Origin: JAHRAW01 sp965249835
GTDB taxonomy: Bacteria > Pseudomonadota > Gammaproteobacteria > Arenicellales > Poriferihabitantaceae
DNA: 64,000 nucleotides
NCBI GenBank assembly: GCA_965249835.1
Contig: CBDFMY010000003.1
Location: forward strand, 1,426,001 to 1,490,000
Direction of reading: 5' to 3'
This document shows positions 45,601 to 52,624 of this stretch, piece by piece. Both the position numbers and the translations under genes were made by a program. Position 1 is the stretch's first letter. Each line of letters opens with the position of its first letter. The notes under the pieces are model-generated. The model worked only from the letters and a program-made list of their open reading frames with translations. It was not told the origin of the DNA and made no database searches.

Positions 45601-48199
45601 AGCATCTGATGGAGTCAACACATCTGCAGCATCACCGGCTATAGTCATTACACTTGATACTGAAACACCGGAAGCTCCTGCAATCACCACCTTACCTGAA
45701 ACTGTCAATTCACCATCAATCACAATTAATGGTGGTTCAACTGAAGCCGGAGCAACTGTAGAACTATTCAATGGAGCAACATCAGTTGGTACGACAACTG
45801 CTGATGGATTAGGGAATTTCTCATTTACAGTTACACTAACTGAGGGTGAGAACTCTTTTACTGCAACGGCGTCTGATGGAGTAAATACATCTGTTCCATC
45901 ACCGGCTGTAGTCATTACACTTGATACCACAAAACCAGTAATCACAGTAAATCCTCTTACCGTTACACTACAAGCTGGTTCATCACCACCTGACTTGCTT
46001 GAAGGAGTCACAACTGATGATGGTTCTACAGTTACTCCAACTGGAACTGTTGATGTTGGCACACTAGGTGATTACATGATCACTTATGATTCCACTGATG
46101 GTACAAATACAGCTGACTCTGTAACTAGAACATACACAGTAACTGATATACCTGACACCATCGCGCCGATGGTGACCCTCGGTAGCATTACCGAAGGTGT
46201 GATTGGCACGGCGCAGGATCACGACATCACCTTCTCCGAGCCGGTAACCGGTTTGGCGGTGGATGATTTCTCCACTTCCACTGATGCCACGGTGAATGGC
46301 GTGAGCGGTAGCGGCACCACCTACACCATCACCTTCACCCCGAACGCGGCAACCTTCAGCCTGATCCTTGCCGCCAATAGCGTGTCCGACACCGCCGACA
46401 CCCCGAACATGGGCCCCGCGAGCGCGGCGAGCGCGAGCGGCACTGCCACTGAACCGCCCAACCAGCCGCCGACGGCAAATGCCGGGGGCAATCAAACTGT
46501 GGACACCGGTGCGCTGGTAACCCTGGACGGCTCGGGTAGCAACGACCCCGATGTGGGCGATACGCTGAGTTATGCCTGGACGCATACCTTGACCAATGGC
46601 ACCCCGCCCGCGCCTGAAGCGGTAATCGCCTTGACCGGTGCCGACACCGCCGGCCCGACCTTCACGCCTACCGCGGCAGGGGTTTTGACCTTCAGCCTGA
46701 CCGTCACCGATAATGCCGATTCCCCGGCAAGCCACACCGACACGGTAGTCATCACCGTGACCGGACCGGCGGCTGATAAGGATGTCGAAGTGATTTTGTC
46801 GGAAGTCGCGCGCGCAATAGCCGACCAGAACATCAGCGCCATCGTCGGGCGGGTCGAACGCGCACGCACGCAACAAAACGGCGGCAGCAGTTTCAACTTC
46901 GCCGGGCAACAGATGTCATTTAATGGGAATGGCGATGACGACCAAGCCATGTCCTCCACCGTTGCCAACCTGATGAACACTCACGCGTCTTCAATGGAAG
47001 ACGGCACGCTGGATATGAAAACCCTGCTCGGCAACTCGGCGTTTACGATGCCATTGAATTTTGTCGGTAGCGAGGATGGCAGCGGCATAACCTTCTGGGG
47101 CTCCGGCGACTACCGCAACTTCGGTGGCGAGGATGAAGACCTGGCACTGGATTGGGACGGCGACATGTTCAGTGTGCATTTCGGTTTGGACGGGCGCACC
47201 GCCGAAGCGATTGGCGGCCTGGCGCTATCGTGGAACGAAGGCGAACTGGAAACTGACAAAAAAGAAACCTACGACATTAGCCTGACCAGCATCAATCCCT
47301 ACTTCGGTTGGGGCGGTGCGCGCGGCGAAGTGTGGATGACCGCCGGTTACGGCTCAGGCGAACTGAAAAGGGATAATGGCGCCGGCGCCACATCCGGCAA
47401 CGACCTGTCCATGAATACCTTTGCCATTGGCGGTAACGGCATCGTGCGGCAACGCGGTGCCAGCACCTTGCGATTGAAAGGTGAAGTATCGCAAAGCACG
47501 TTGGAAGTGGACGCCAACAAAGATGGTAGCGGTTTGAAAGCAAGCGAAGTGGATACCAACCGCGTGCGGTTGAGTTTGGAGTCCACCAACACCATCGCAC
47601 TGGACAACGGCGCGCGCACCGAACGAAGCGCGGAGGCGGGCATACGCCATGACGGCGGCGACGGCACCACCGGCAGCGGCGCCGAACTCGGCTTCGGCAT
47701 ATCCCATGTCAATGCCAACGGCTTCAGCGTGGAAGGCAAAGCCCGCGTGTTGCTCGGACACGATGGCGATGCCAATGAATGGGGTGTCAGCGGTGCCATC
47801 AAAAAGACCGCCGGCGCCGATGGTCAAGGCTGGTCGTTCGCCCTCAGCCCGGGTTATGGCGATGATGCCGGCGACATCCAGCGCCTGTGGGAAGATGGCT
47901 TGCGCGATGGCGATGGCAATGGCAATGCCACTGACACCGACGACCACGACTACGCCGCACGACTGGACCTGCGGGTCGGTTATGGCATGAATGGCTTTAC
48001 CGGACCATCGTGGCTCGGCACCACCCCCGGCTTGCTAACGCCATATACCGCAATGACCCTGAGCGACGACAGCAACCGCTACCGCCTAGGCATCCAATGG
48101 AAACTCGGCGACCGCCTCGACCTGGATCTCGTTGGTGAACATCGTGATGCGGATGCGGATGATGATGCCATTTTGCTGAAAGGAGAGTTGAGGTTTTAA
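36641..48199 (+). CDS. Giant modular surface protein with autotransporter-type barrel (3852 aa)
   Basis: A likely exported adhesin. Residues 1-33 form a signal peptide (APRRRLAALLLG, hydrophobic core, cleavage near AGA-Q). Then follow, roughly: two He_PIG-like Ig domains (40-250), a bacterial Ig-like domain, a cadherin-like segment, a Cadherin-like beta-sandwich (about 585-690), and a DUF5011-type Ig. A long array of fibronectin III (LSWGAVDNADSYTLTR type), DUF5011/HYR and Big-type domains reaches to about 3170, then a PKD/K319-like domain (ANAGGNQTVDTG). A helical linker (about 3380-3460) precedes a barrel ending in LRF. Residues about 868-3168 are encoded by markedly AT-richer DNA than both ends. 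ATG 36641 (or GTG 36638) has GGAAGG upstream; an in-frame TGA lies at 36557. The start may switch through the poly-C tract. Confidence 0.9.
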   Translation: MLAAPRRRLAALLLGPLMVIGLLLGLASPAGAQTFPQPVGIGATPDEIRTINLYFRFGVATDNIEFPIATGGVGGLTYSVTGNPGLESLGFSFDPKTRIFKGTPTLAGAGQSGDGFAFNYRVGSSAGGGFALIFVKVTVCEGSGNPDGETVCTPPDFAALGLAAALAGQSYTVGTPITALTLPVATGGTGSSPTFIYRLTSFGGLPDGLSFDAATRRLTGTPTTAKQSTLTYRVQDAASLKEFSRQFPLDVNAASVDADTTPPTVTLGTIAGAVIDRAGQMHDITFSEAVAGLAAGDFSASTGITVTAVSGSDGGTDYTLTYTATAASFNLILTAGSVTDLAGNPVAETSITGTATTPLPVITGPVTLSIPENTAARSVLGTYTTTATDSFILVIGNGLDSDLFHPLSGGRLGLSSSSGPSVSFSPDYEAPQDQGADNVYNVIIRSLGNVDGVPQPVTQDLEVEITIINVDEPGAISAITGDAQVGEMLAAGTVTDEDSPPEGTPVSGITHQWQSAVDGIDAAAAVDDAAWPDISGATSATYEPVVGDVGRIIRVVATYTDGEGGGKKVASAATGAVAAAPVTLSTDSTLSALDVSAGTLNPPFDAATDAYAVSVGTDVASVTVTPTTTDDGAAVAVNDVAVASGQPSGAIDLNVGNNIITILVVAEDGTGEQTYTVTVARAVPRPGIALARDTARDGGTNTDRITRNRSIVVTLHADFQNDRDTWEWSSNSGNTPYTTGSNTDRSFDLTASQATYNNNAVRAHQTVNGVVSEFAGLAMFQHDTVKPTISLNDGGTSVTITKGDAYNDPVTADDALDGPIDPSHIVITGGPVEVDTAGEYTLTYNVMDSAGNAADPLTRTVTVSEPTATTPEPPVLSAGTTTHNSIALSWGAVDNADSYTLTRVVGGADVVVFSGNALTATDTGLTPETSYKYVVTVTNSVGTSGSSNEVTARTDKTPDTIAPPVPTITTPSATVNTPSFTIAGTAEAGTTVELFKGGTSTGDTVTADSGSFSFTVTLTEGENSFTATASDGPNTSDASPAILITLDTETPAIEANSFEVTSNPTRTTVSFTPIKEGLYTATAGGQTSSITILSGDLNKDQSITFDIASSSVNAVILSYGGEEVARQTVTRNPITISVGDVTSTSIEILWESRDNVAGYFVHRDGQAQSDLNLIYRDPHTGAINTGLTPGTTYEYYVGVFYQNPSLTFNSNTLTVTTTVPDTEKPVITVNEESFSIELGETYTPFTYSATDDTDGDITGGVIVDGDTVDINVANTYTVTFDVDDAAGNPAVQVTRTVTVADTTAPSITPTGSTQRIELTATDTYTEQGATVTDNDPNYFETVTVSGDTPDTSAIGVYAVLYDAPADAANNTPDQQSIVISVVDTTPPTFDVDGNTDDYSTTVPFGGTYTPDVIANQSDISGIASSEVGGETVNVNASGDYAVTYTVTDNNGQVATITETVTVEDPFVISVGAITDTSIALSWTSVTDATYYKVYRDGRPQGGNIAGTTHIDTVFPGTTYRYHVTAFDGAGVITSSNVVSATSTGTALTTPPAAPVLSVDITLDAIILLSWTAVGNADSYTLTRIVDGGNDVIVLSGTSGLSTDDDSLLSGTEYKYFVTATNTFGESVRSNTVTATTTGTAPDTTPPVITVTPEEITLELNSPAPVLLKGVSTDDGSEITISGTVDVGTVGDYTITYSSTDGTNPAVGKTRIYKVIAATAPPATPALGIASNTHNTIELAWVAVANAETYTLTRIVDGGDNVVVESGDILSATDRNLTPSTNYKYVIVATNTAGTSDPSAEFAASTTAAPVETPAIKTGSFEVTHTANADKLLVTFTALKEGTFTITSSESSDTVVVSAEDVSDSVEKEETITVGFEFDGDVTLSFDSKDVASQSARTLAIKAGTFIATARDDGDVTVSFVPLRAGTFVIQAVGAPSVDWLIITNEVGSLTPFIALLTGHGFIGEIVISFGGHEYARESVSTIPGTPTLVKGDITHNSVVFSWDEQTGATGYTLSRTGGTGPTEIAVTGTSYDDTLEPETTYTYSIRAVSIAGDSAASDVVSVTTLAAPTVAPTVPEIPVLSVDSTTDTTISLSWVAVDDADSYTVTRIVAGGNVDVPITELTATDTGLTADTEYKYTIIATNSVGPSASSNEVTATTTTAPDTTSTPLPPTLRVGAITPTSITIEWDAVDDAVSYLVYDDPAAATNEYIDLASVTSSTITGLAPETSYTFYVRSLAADLTSGGISAGLTARTADAPPIPGTPALALVTVTHDTIALSWGPVTGADSYTLTRVGTGDVSDVVVASKTTELTATDTGLTAGTDYNYIITATNSGGTSGPSAEFPASTDVTPDEEKPVITVSGSSETIERTATNTYTIPSATVADNDTNYSGTVAVTGDTPDTSVVGVYTVTYTAPADAAGNTPDQKSIVITVIDTTKPVITVDPSTITTLLVGSAQPDLLEGVSTDDASPITTSGAVDIDISGTYIITYDSTDASGNAANSVTRTYTVIAIFSVANTDGDKVTITFTSSQPANFTLERDGATSDFSTDRAPYTRTETVGYDYTGDIVISIKGGAEVARHTVTTGPAPDTEKPVITVNEESFSIELGKTYTPFTFTAADNIDGDITGGVSVGGDTVDTGTVGAYDVTFDVDDAAGNHAETVTRTVTVTADVTAPSITVNEESFSIELGETYTPFTYSAADNIDGDITSGVTVGGDTVDTGTVGAYDVTFDVDDATGNPAVTVTRTVTVTADVTAPSITVNEESFSIELGETYTPFTYSAADNIDGDITGGVTVGGDTVDTGTVGAYDVTFDVDDAAGNPAVTVTRTVTVTADVTAPSVPAITTPPATVNTPSFTIDGTAEAGATIELFKGGTSTGDTVIADSGSFSFTVTLTDGENSFTVTASDGPNTSDPSPAVLITLDTETPAVPAITTPPATVNTSSFTIAGTAEAGSTVELFNGATSAGTTTADGSGSFSFAGVALSEGANSFTATASDGVNTSAASPAIVITLDTETPEAPAITTLPETVNSPSITINGGSTEAGATVELFNGATSVGTTTADGLGNFSFTVTLTEGENSFTATASDGVNTSVPSPAVVITLDTTKPVITVNPLTVTLQAGSSPPDLLEGVTTDDGSTVTPTGTVDVGTLGDYMITYDSTDGTNTADSVTRTYTVTDIPDTIAPMVTLGSITEGVIGTAQDHDITFSEPVTGLAVDDFSTSTDATVNGVSGSGTTYTITFTPNAATFSLILAANSVSDTADTPNMGPASAASASGTATEPPNQPPTANAGGNQTVDTGALVTLDGSGSNDPDVGDTLSYAWTHTLTNGTPPAPEAVIALTGADTAGPTFTPTAAGVLTFSLTVTDNADSPASHTDTVVITVTGPAADKDVEVILSEVARAIADQNISAIVGRVERARTQQNGGSSFNFAGQQMSFNGNGDDDQAMSSTVANLMNTHASSMEDGTLDMKTLLGNSAFTMPLNFVGSEDGSGITFWGSGDYRNFGGEDEDLALDWDGDMFSVHFGLDGRTAEAIGGLALSWNEGELETDKKETYDISLTSINPYFGWGGARGEVWMTAGYGSGELKRDNGAGATSGNDLSMNTFAIGGNGIVRQRGASTLRLKGEVSQSTLEVDANKDGSGLKASEVDTNRVRLSLESTNTIALDNGARTERSAEAGIRHDGGDGTTGSGAELGFGISHVNANGFSVEGKARVLLGHDGDANEWGVSGAIKKTAGADGQGWSFALSPGYGDDAGDIQRLWEDGLRDGDGNGNATDTDDHDYAARLDLRVGYGMNGFTGPSWLGTTPGLLTPYTAMTLSDDSNRYRLGIQWKLGDRLDLDLVGEHRDADADDDAILLKGELRF
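44414..45142 (+). repeat. Three tandem 243-bp units (81 residues each) in the adhesin gene
   Basis: Units start at 44414, 44657 and 44900 with ATCACAGTCAATGAAG and encode a DUF5011-like Ig domain (VNEESFSIELG, GDITGGV, VDTGTVGAYDVTFDVDD). Units 2 and 3 differ at only two positions that I can see (acaagtgg/acaggtgg; gcgactgg/gcggctgg). Unit 1 differs at several more. A diverged relative lies at 40302-40560. Such identity invites copy-number change by recombination without loss of frame. Confidence 0.9.
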
Positions 48200-48232
48200 G
48201 TAACAACCGGCGGCTTCGCCGCCATTAAGGAT

Positions 48233-48257
48233 AGCGGCTAACGCCGCTGAATTTTTT
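48233..48257 (+). terminator. Possible rho-independent terminator after the adhesin gene
   Basis: AGCGGC-TAAC-GCCGCT forms a 6-bp GC-rich stem with a 4-nt loop, followed by GAATTTTTT, 33 nt after the adhesin stop. The same structure appears at 27973-27998, so it may equally be a piece of the intergenic repeat set. Confidence 0.45.
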
Positions 48258-48405
48258 AACTGGATTGCCCAGCCAATAATAATATGCGCCGGGCAATGAC
48301 AAATGAGAGGTAACGGTGAATCGAAAGGACAAAAGCGCGTTGAGAAGCCAAAGCACATTGAAAAAAAAAGCCCGGTTTGACCGAACTCATTAATTACGGA
48401 AAAAC
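48258..48405. repeat. REP-like hairpin and repeat words between the adhesin gene and the R2 element
   Basis: Includes the hairpin ATTGCCCAGCC...GCGCCGGGCAAT at 48264-48297 and the R1-associated words GGTGAATCGAAAGGACAAAA and GTTGAGAAGCCAAAG. The short palindromic phrase CGGTTTGACCG lies just before the R2 element. No gene seen. Confidence 0.6.
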
Positions 48406-48654
48406 ATTGCGCGCCGCATATTTTTCGTCAGGCAAGGCGCGCGAGAAGCGTAGATTATTTTTCGTCAGGCAAGGCGCGCAAGGAGCGGTGGAGCGCGCCT
48501 ACATTAAGTAGGTAAGCGACAACGCGACGCAGCGCAACAAAGCATGGCGGAAAATAAGCAAGCGAACGAGCGAGGGAGAGAGCAATACATTAAGTATGTG
48601 AGCGACCGAGCGACGACGCGCAACACCGCATGGCGGAAAATAGGCAAGCGCAAT
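48406..48654. mobile_element. MITE-like R2 element (copy ii), IS-free, internally duplicated
   Basis: Bounded by ATTGCGC (48406) and GCGCAAT (48648-48654). It is about 249 bp because the central part occurs twice (GTCAGGCAAGGCGCG twice; CATTAAGTA at 48504 and 48589; GCATGGCGGAAAATA twice). It contains the unoccupied IS target ACATTAAGTATGTGAGC near 48588-48604. The element ends one base before the yciA stop codon on the other strand. Confidence 0.65.
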
Positions 48655-49053
48655 TTAGTCGCGGTTTTTGATGGGTACGGGTTGCCGATGGTCGTCCACG
48701 CTGACGTAGGTGTAGGTGGCTTCGGTGACTTTCAGGTGTTGCTCCGCGGCTTGTTTTCGGCGCACCCAGGTTTCGATGTGCACCGAAATCGAGGTGTTTC
48801 CGGTGCGTGTCAATTGGCAGTAGCAACTGACCTGGTCGCCGATGAACACCGGCAGGAGGAAGGACATGCCCTCGACCGCCACCGTCACCAGCCGCCCCTC
48901 CACCAGATAACTCGTATAAATTGCCCCGGCCAAATCCATTTGCGACATGATCCAGCCGCCGAAGATGTCGCCGCTGGGGTTGGCGTCGGCCGGCATGGCA
49001 ACGGTGCGCAATGACGGCGATTCCGCGGGCGGCGTGATGTCGGTTTCATTCAC
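48655..49053 (-). CDS. yciA: Acyl-CoA thioesterase YciA
   Basis: Hotdog-fold hexameric thioesterase that hydrolyses a wide range of acyl-CoAs. The 132 residues show RTVAMPADANPSGDIFGGWIMSQMD with the catalytic Asp, VEGMSFLLPVFIGDQVSCY and VTEATYTYVSVD. Start is a GTG at 49053, 2 nt after the kinase stop, so the two genes are coupled. yciB lies nearby on the other strand, as these genes cluster in E. coli. Confidence 0.93.
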   Translation of the reverse strand: MNETDITPPAESPSLRTVAMPADANPSGDIFGGWIMSQMDLAGAIYTSYLVEGRLVTVAVEGMSFLLPVFIGDQVSCYCQLTRTGNTSISVHIETWVRRKQAAEQHLKVTEATYTYVSVDDHRQPVPIKNRD

Positions 49054-49055
49054 GA

Positions 49056-49718
49056 TTACAAAACCGGATTGAAATAATGTCGCCCGGATTCAATGGCGCG
49101 AATTTCTTGCAACAACAAATCATAATGTTCTTCGTTATTCAAGAAATTTAAATTTTCCGCATTCACCATCAACAGCGCGGATTGGTGATACGACAAGAAA
49201 TATCGAGTGTAGGATTCGGCCACATGCTCCAAATAACCGCGTTCCATGTTGCGCTCGAACAACACGCCGCGTTTGCGGATGCGGTTTACCAGCACGTCCG
49301 TGGGCGCCTGCAAATAAATCACCAGATCCGGCGTCGGCACTTCGACTACCAGTTGCCGGTAGACCTGCTCGTATAGATACAATTCATCGTCATCCAGAGT
49401 AATACCGGCGAACAACGGATCCTTTGCCAGCATGAAGTCGGCGACCCGGAGCGGGGCAAACAAATCTCCTTGGCGCAATTCTTTTAACTGCCGGACTCGC
49501 TGAAATAAAAAAAACAACTGGGCCTGCAGGGCGAACTGCGATGGTGCCTTGTAGAAACGTTCGAGGAACGGGTTGTCGGCGGTTTGCTCCAGCGACAACC
49601 CGGCGCCCAGGCTCGCGGCGATTTTTCGCGCCAGAGTGGTCTTGCCCACCCCGATCGGACCCTCCACGACGATGTGTTTTTTGACGCCGATGTCTTTATC
49701 TTCCGCAGGTTCATTCAT
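49056..49718 (-). CDS. Deoxynucleoside kinase (deoxyadenosine/deoxyguanosine type)
   Basis: Phosphorylates a deoxynucleoside in salvage. The 220 residues have P-loop VEGPIGVGKTTLARKI, the EQTADNPFLERFY glutamate region, FFLFQRVRQLKEL, the DRxx-like DFMLAKDPLFAG and LID arginines in NRIRKRGVLFERNMERGYLE, all typical of the dNK family. ATG 49718 is preferred because the 30 residues before it, from ATG 49808, are serine-rich and outside the family. Neither has a clear ribosome site. Confidence 0.85.
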   Translation of the reverse strand: MNEPAEDKDIGVKKHIVVEGPIGVGKTTLARKIAASLGAGLSLEQTADNPFLERFYKAPSQFALQAQLFFLFQRVRQLKELRQGDLFAPLRVADFMLAKDPLFAGITLDDDELYLYEQVYRQLVVEVPTPDLVIYLQAPTDVLVNRIRKRGVLFERNMERGYLEHVAESYTRYFLSYHQSALLMVNAENLNFLNNEEHYDLLLQEIRAIESGRHYFNPVL

Positions 49719-49873
49719 ATCGGTTTGGGATGCCGGGCTGGCAATAGATAGTGATGATGATGGCGCAGATGATGGCACAACAAGGCACCCCGTTTCCACG
49801 CATCCCATGATACCCTAGGGCGTTTCACAATCGGCTAAATTTTCCGGTCTCCCCGGGCCGGTCAAACCCTGCG

Positions 49874-50443
49874 ATGAAACTGCTGTTCGACCTGTTGCCG
49901 CTACTGATATTTTTCGCGGCGTTTAAATTCTACGACATTTACACCGCCACCGCAGCGGCGATTTTGGCGACCTTCGTCCAGGTCGGGCTATTCTGGGCAA
50001 GGCATCGCCGCTTTGAAACCACGCATCTGGTAACTCTGGCGGTCATCTCGGTTTTCGGCGGCCTCACCATCGCCTTGCAGGACGATGTCTTCATCAAATG
50101 GAAACCCTCCATCGTCAACTGGGCGTTTGCCGTAGTCATCGCAGGGACACTGATATTCGGTAAAAAATCCGCCCTGGAATACCTGATGGGACGCAAGATC
50201 AGCCTGCCCGCGCCGGCCTGGCGGAAACTGAATATCGCATGGGCTGCATTTTTTCTTTTGCTGGGGCTTTTGAATCTGTATGTCGCATTTTATTATAACC
50301 TCGGTTCCGACCAAGCGACCCGCACCGAAAACTGGGTCAATTTTAAAGTATTCGGTATGACCGGCTTGACCTTTGCGTTCGTGGTGTTGCAGATGTTTTT
50401 TTTGGCGAAGCACATCACGCCGGAAGAGAATGATAGCGGCTGA
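49874..50443 (+). CDS. yciB: Septation protein A family inner-membrane protein
   Basis: A 189-residue polytopic membrane protein with about five hydrophobic helices. It has the family start MKLLFDLLPLLIFFAAF, DDVFIKWKPSIVNWAFA, KSALEYLMGRKISLPA and an N-terminal-type WVNFKVFGMTGLTFAF. YciB/IspZ proteins affect cell-envelope and septum formation in the inner membrane. The R2 element starts at the base after its stop codon. Confidence 0.92.
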   Translation: MKLLFDLLPLLIFFAAFKFYDIYTATAAAILATFVQVGLFWARHRRFETTHLVTLAVISVFGGLTIALQDDVFIKWKPSIVNWAFAVVIAGTLIFGKKSALEYLMGRKISLPAPAWRKLNIAWAAFFLLLGLLNLYVAFYYNLGSDQATRTENWVNFKVFGMTGLTFAFVVLQMFFLAKHITPEENDSG

Positions 50444-50508
50444 TATTGCGCTTGCCTATTTTCCGCCATGCTTTGTTGCGCTACGTCGCTCGGTCGCTCA
50501 CATACTTA

Positions 50509-51774
50509 GAGACTTTTGCATAATCCATAATCATTTCTCATAATCTCACTTCTGAGATTTTTCACGGTCTTGACTCGTTAACACCCTAAAGATATTTCCA
50601 AAAAGCCTCGTTTTTCTTGAAAAACGTTCACAAACCAACCCGATTTACTTAGCTTTGGTTGGTTGGGTTGCTGTTTTGCCTTTCCCCCCGCCTTTTAGAC
50701 GCAACACGCCGGTGAACTTCGCATTTGCTTGAAAATATTCATCCCGGTTTTAAGATGATGAGTCATCGCAATCAGTTGTGCTCTGCTTTTGTTTCTTTCC
50801 AGCCCAAGGTATCTTGCCTGACCTAATCCATGATGTTGTTTTAATAGCCCAAAGGTGCGCTCGACGATATAACGGATGCCTGAACGTTGCCTGTTTTGCC
50901 GTTTTTGTTGGTCGGTTAACGGTTTGTTTCTATAAGCCCGGTGCAGAACTTTATTGTTTTGCCGGCCCAGTTTCTGGTCGTTCTCCTGATTGGCATATGC
51001 GCTGTCCGCGTAAACTTGCCCATGGGTTTTGACCAGCAGTTTGTCCATCTCTTGTGAGTCATGCACATTGCCTGGCGTGTAAGTCATCTTCTTGACAAAA
51101 CCATGTCCATCCGTATTGGCGTGCATCTTGAAGCCGTAGGTGGTTTTGCGCTTGCCGTCAGCGGCGACCTTGACATGGTAACCGGCCTCCGGGTCTTGCG
51201 TGTTATTGCCATCCTTGCCCTTGCGTTTGCGTGATTGCTTGGCTTTTATCACCGTGGCATCAATGATGTTGATTGAACCGACTGAGACGATAATGCTGTT
51301 TTGCTCCAGGTGCGTGTTAATTTGCTCTAATAGCGGCTCTAAAAGGTTCTCGGTGCTCAGCAGGTTTCTGAAACGCCGGATGGTCGTGTGGTCCGGCACC
51401 GCTTCACTCAAACTTAAGTCGATAAAGCGCCTGAACATCAAATCCCTGGCAATTTGTTTTTCCAAGGCTTCATCGCTTAGGTTATACCACGCTTGCAGGA
51501 TTAGGATCTTGAACATCATCAGCGGCGGGTAGGCAGGCACGCCTCTTTTAGATGAATAAAGTCCCGCAAGGGTGGTCTCTATCTCTTTCCAGTTAATGAT
51601 GCTGTGCACATCGTCAAGTTCGCTCAGGGATTTATGCTCGACCACAAGCATGTCTGCCATTGAGTGTTGGGCGGTTTGTTTCCAGGACATTTTGAGTTGG
51701 CTTTGGTGGTTGTTTAGAGGTTTCTTATTTTACTGGATTAAGTATGATTTAGGCTTGATTTATGCAAAGGTCTC
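50509..51774 (-). mobile_element. IS5-family element, copy 2 (1266 bp, apparently intact)
   Basis: The ends are GAGACTTTTGCATAA (50509-50523) and the complement of GAGACCTTTGCATAA (51760-51774). TAAGT is duplicated at both flanks. It differs from copy 1 at scattered bases and has the 4 bp that copy 1 lost. It contains one full transposase gene. Confidence 0.9.
50695..51690 (-). CDS. IS5-family transposase
   Basis: DDE transposase that moves the surrounding IS. The 331-residue product has an N-terminal DUF772-like domain (MMFKILILQAWYNLSDEALEKQ...VPDHTTIRRFRNLL) and the catalytic D in IIDATVIKAK, D in VYADSAYANQEN and E in YIVERTFGLLKQHHGL with the Y-R-K-type context GLGQARYLGLER. No break is seen, so it could be active and could also move copy 1. 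Confidence 0.93.
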   Translation of the reverse strand: MSWKQTAQHSMADMLVVEHKSLSELDDVHSIINWKEIETTLAGLYSSKRGVPAYPPLMMFKILILQAWYNLSDEALEKQIARDLMFRRFIDLSLSEAVPDHTTIRRFRNLLSTENLLEPLLEQINTHLEQNSIIVSVGSINIIDATVIKAKQSRKRKGKDGNNTQDPEAGYHVKVAADGKRKTTYGFKMHANTDGHGFVKKMTYTPGNVHDSQEMDKLLVKTHGQVYADSAYANQENDQKLGRQNNKVLHRAYRNKPLTDQQKRQNRQRSGIRYIVERTFGLLKQHHGLGQARYLGLERNKSRAQLIAMTHHLKTGMNIFKQMRSSPACCV

Positions 51775-51904
51775 ACTTAATGTATTGCTCCCTCCCACGC
51801 TCCTTGCGCGCCTTGCCTGACGAAAAATATGCGGCGCGCAATGTTTGTTCGTATTAATGAGTCCGGCGTTAGCCGTTATCACTACCGGCGGCAACGCCGC
51901 ACAA

Positions 51905-52624
51905 TCATTCCGCGTTTTCCAGTTGTCGCCAGATGGCGCCGTCGGATTCTTTTTCCAGCAGTTGCAACCACTTCTCGTGTTGTTCCAGTTCTTCGCCGGC
52001 GGCACGGATTAGCGGGGTGACGATGCTTTCGGCGACCTCGCTCGATTCATTGATTTGCTCTTGGGTATAGGCCGGCATGCCCGACAACTCTCCCAACAGC
52101 GTCTCCTGTCCGCCGGTCATCGCCAGATATACATCGGCGAGAATTTCGGCGTCCAGCAATGCGCCGTGTAATGTGCGCTGGGTGTTGTCGACCGAATAAC
52201 GTTTGCACAACGCATCCAAACTGTTGCGCTGCCCCGGATATTTGTGGCGAGCCATGGCCAGCGTGTCGACTACGCTACAATGAGATTCAATCACGCCTTC
52301 GCCGAACCCGGCCAATTGGAATTCGTTGTTGAGGAAGCCGATATCAAAAGGCGCGTTATGAATGATGAGTTCGGCACCCTTAATAAATTCGAGCAGTTCG
52401 GTGGCGAGGTCGGCAAATAACGGTTTGTCTTTCAACATCTCGGTGGTGATGCCGTGTACTTCGCCGGCGGCTTCGTCAATTTCGCGTTGCGGATTGAGGT
52501 AGTGATGAAAGGTGTTACCGCTCAAGCGACGGCTAATCATTTCTACGCAGCCAATTTCAATTACCCGATGCCCCTGGGAAAATTCCAGTCCGGTGGTTTC
52601 GGTGTCCACCACGATTTGTTTCAT
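51905..52624 (-). CDS. dnaQ: DNA polymerase III epsilon subunit (3'-5' proofreading exonuclease)
   Basis: Proofreading subunit of the replicase. The 239 residues begin with Exo I (IVVDTETTGL, D7 and E9), then VHGIT, Exo II (IIHNAPFDIGFLNNE) and Exo III (LHGALLDAEILADVYL). The C-terminal tail (about 185-239) binds the alpha subunit. Its start overlaps the rnhA stop by 4 nt on the same strand; elsewhere rnhA and dnaQ are often divergent. Confidence 0.95.
   Translation of the reverse strand: MKQIVVDTETTGLEFSQGHRVIEIGCVEMISRRLSGNTFHHYLNPQREIDEAAGEVHGITTEMLKDKPLFADLATELLEFIKGAELIIHNAPFDIGFLNNEFQLAGFGEGVIESHCSVVDTLAMARHKYPGQRNSLDALCKRYSVDNTQRTLHGALLDAEILADVYLAMTGGQETLLGELSGMPAYTQEQINESSEVAESIVTPLIRAAGEELEQHEKWLQLLEKESDGAIWRQLENAE

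Larger units (their letters stand above)
50444..51842 (-). mobile_element. MITE-like R2 element (copy iii), interrupted by an IS5-type element
   Basis: ATTGCGC at 50444-50450 directly follows the yciB stop, and GCGCAAT lies at 51836-51842. On the complement its two halves read as in copy (i), and the IS sits at the same base, between CATTAAGT and TAAGTATGTGAG. Without the IS it is about 133 bp. Confidence 0.65.

Noticed and set aside
38135..46909. Large minus-strand and other-frame ORFs opposite the adhesin gene (some over 280 codons)
   Set aside because: They are low-complexity shadows of the repetitive adhesin coding sequence, and none shows a start context or domain.
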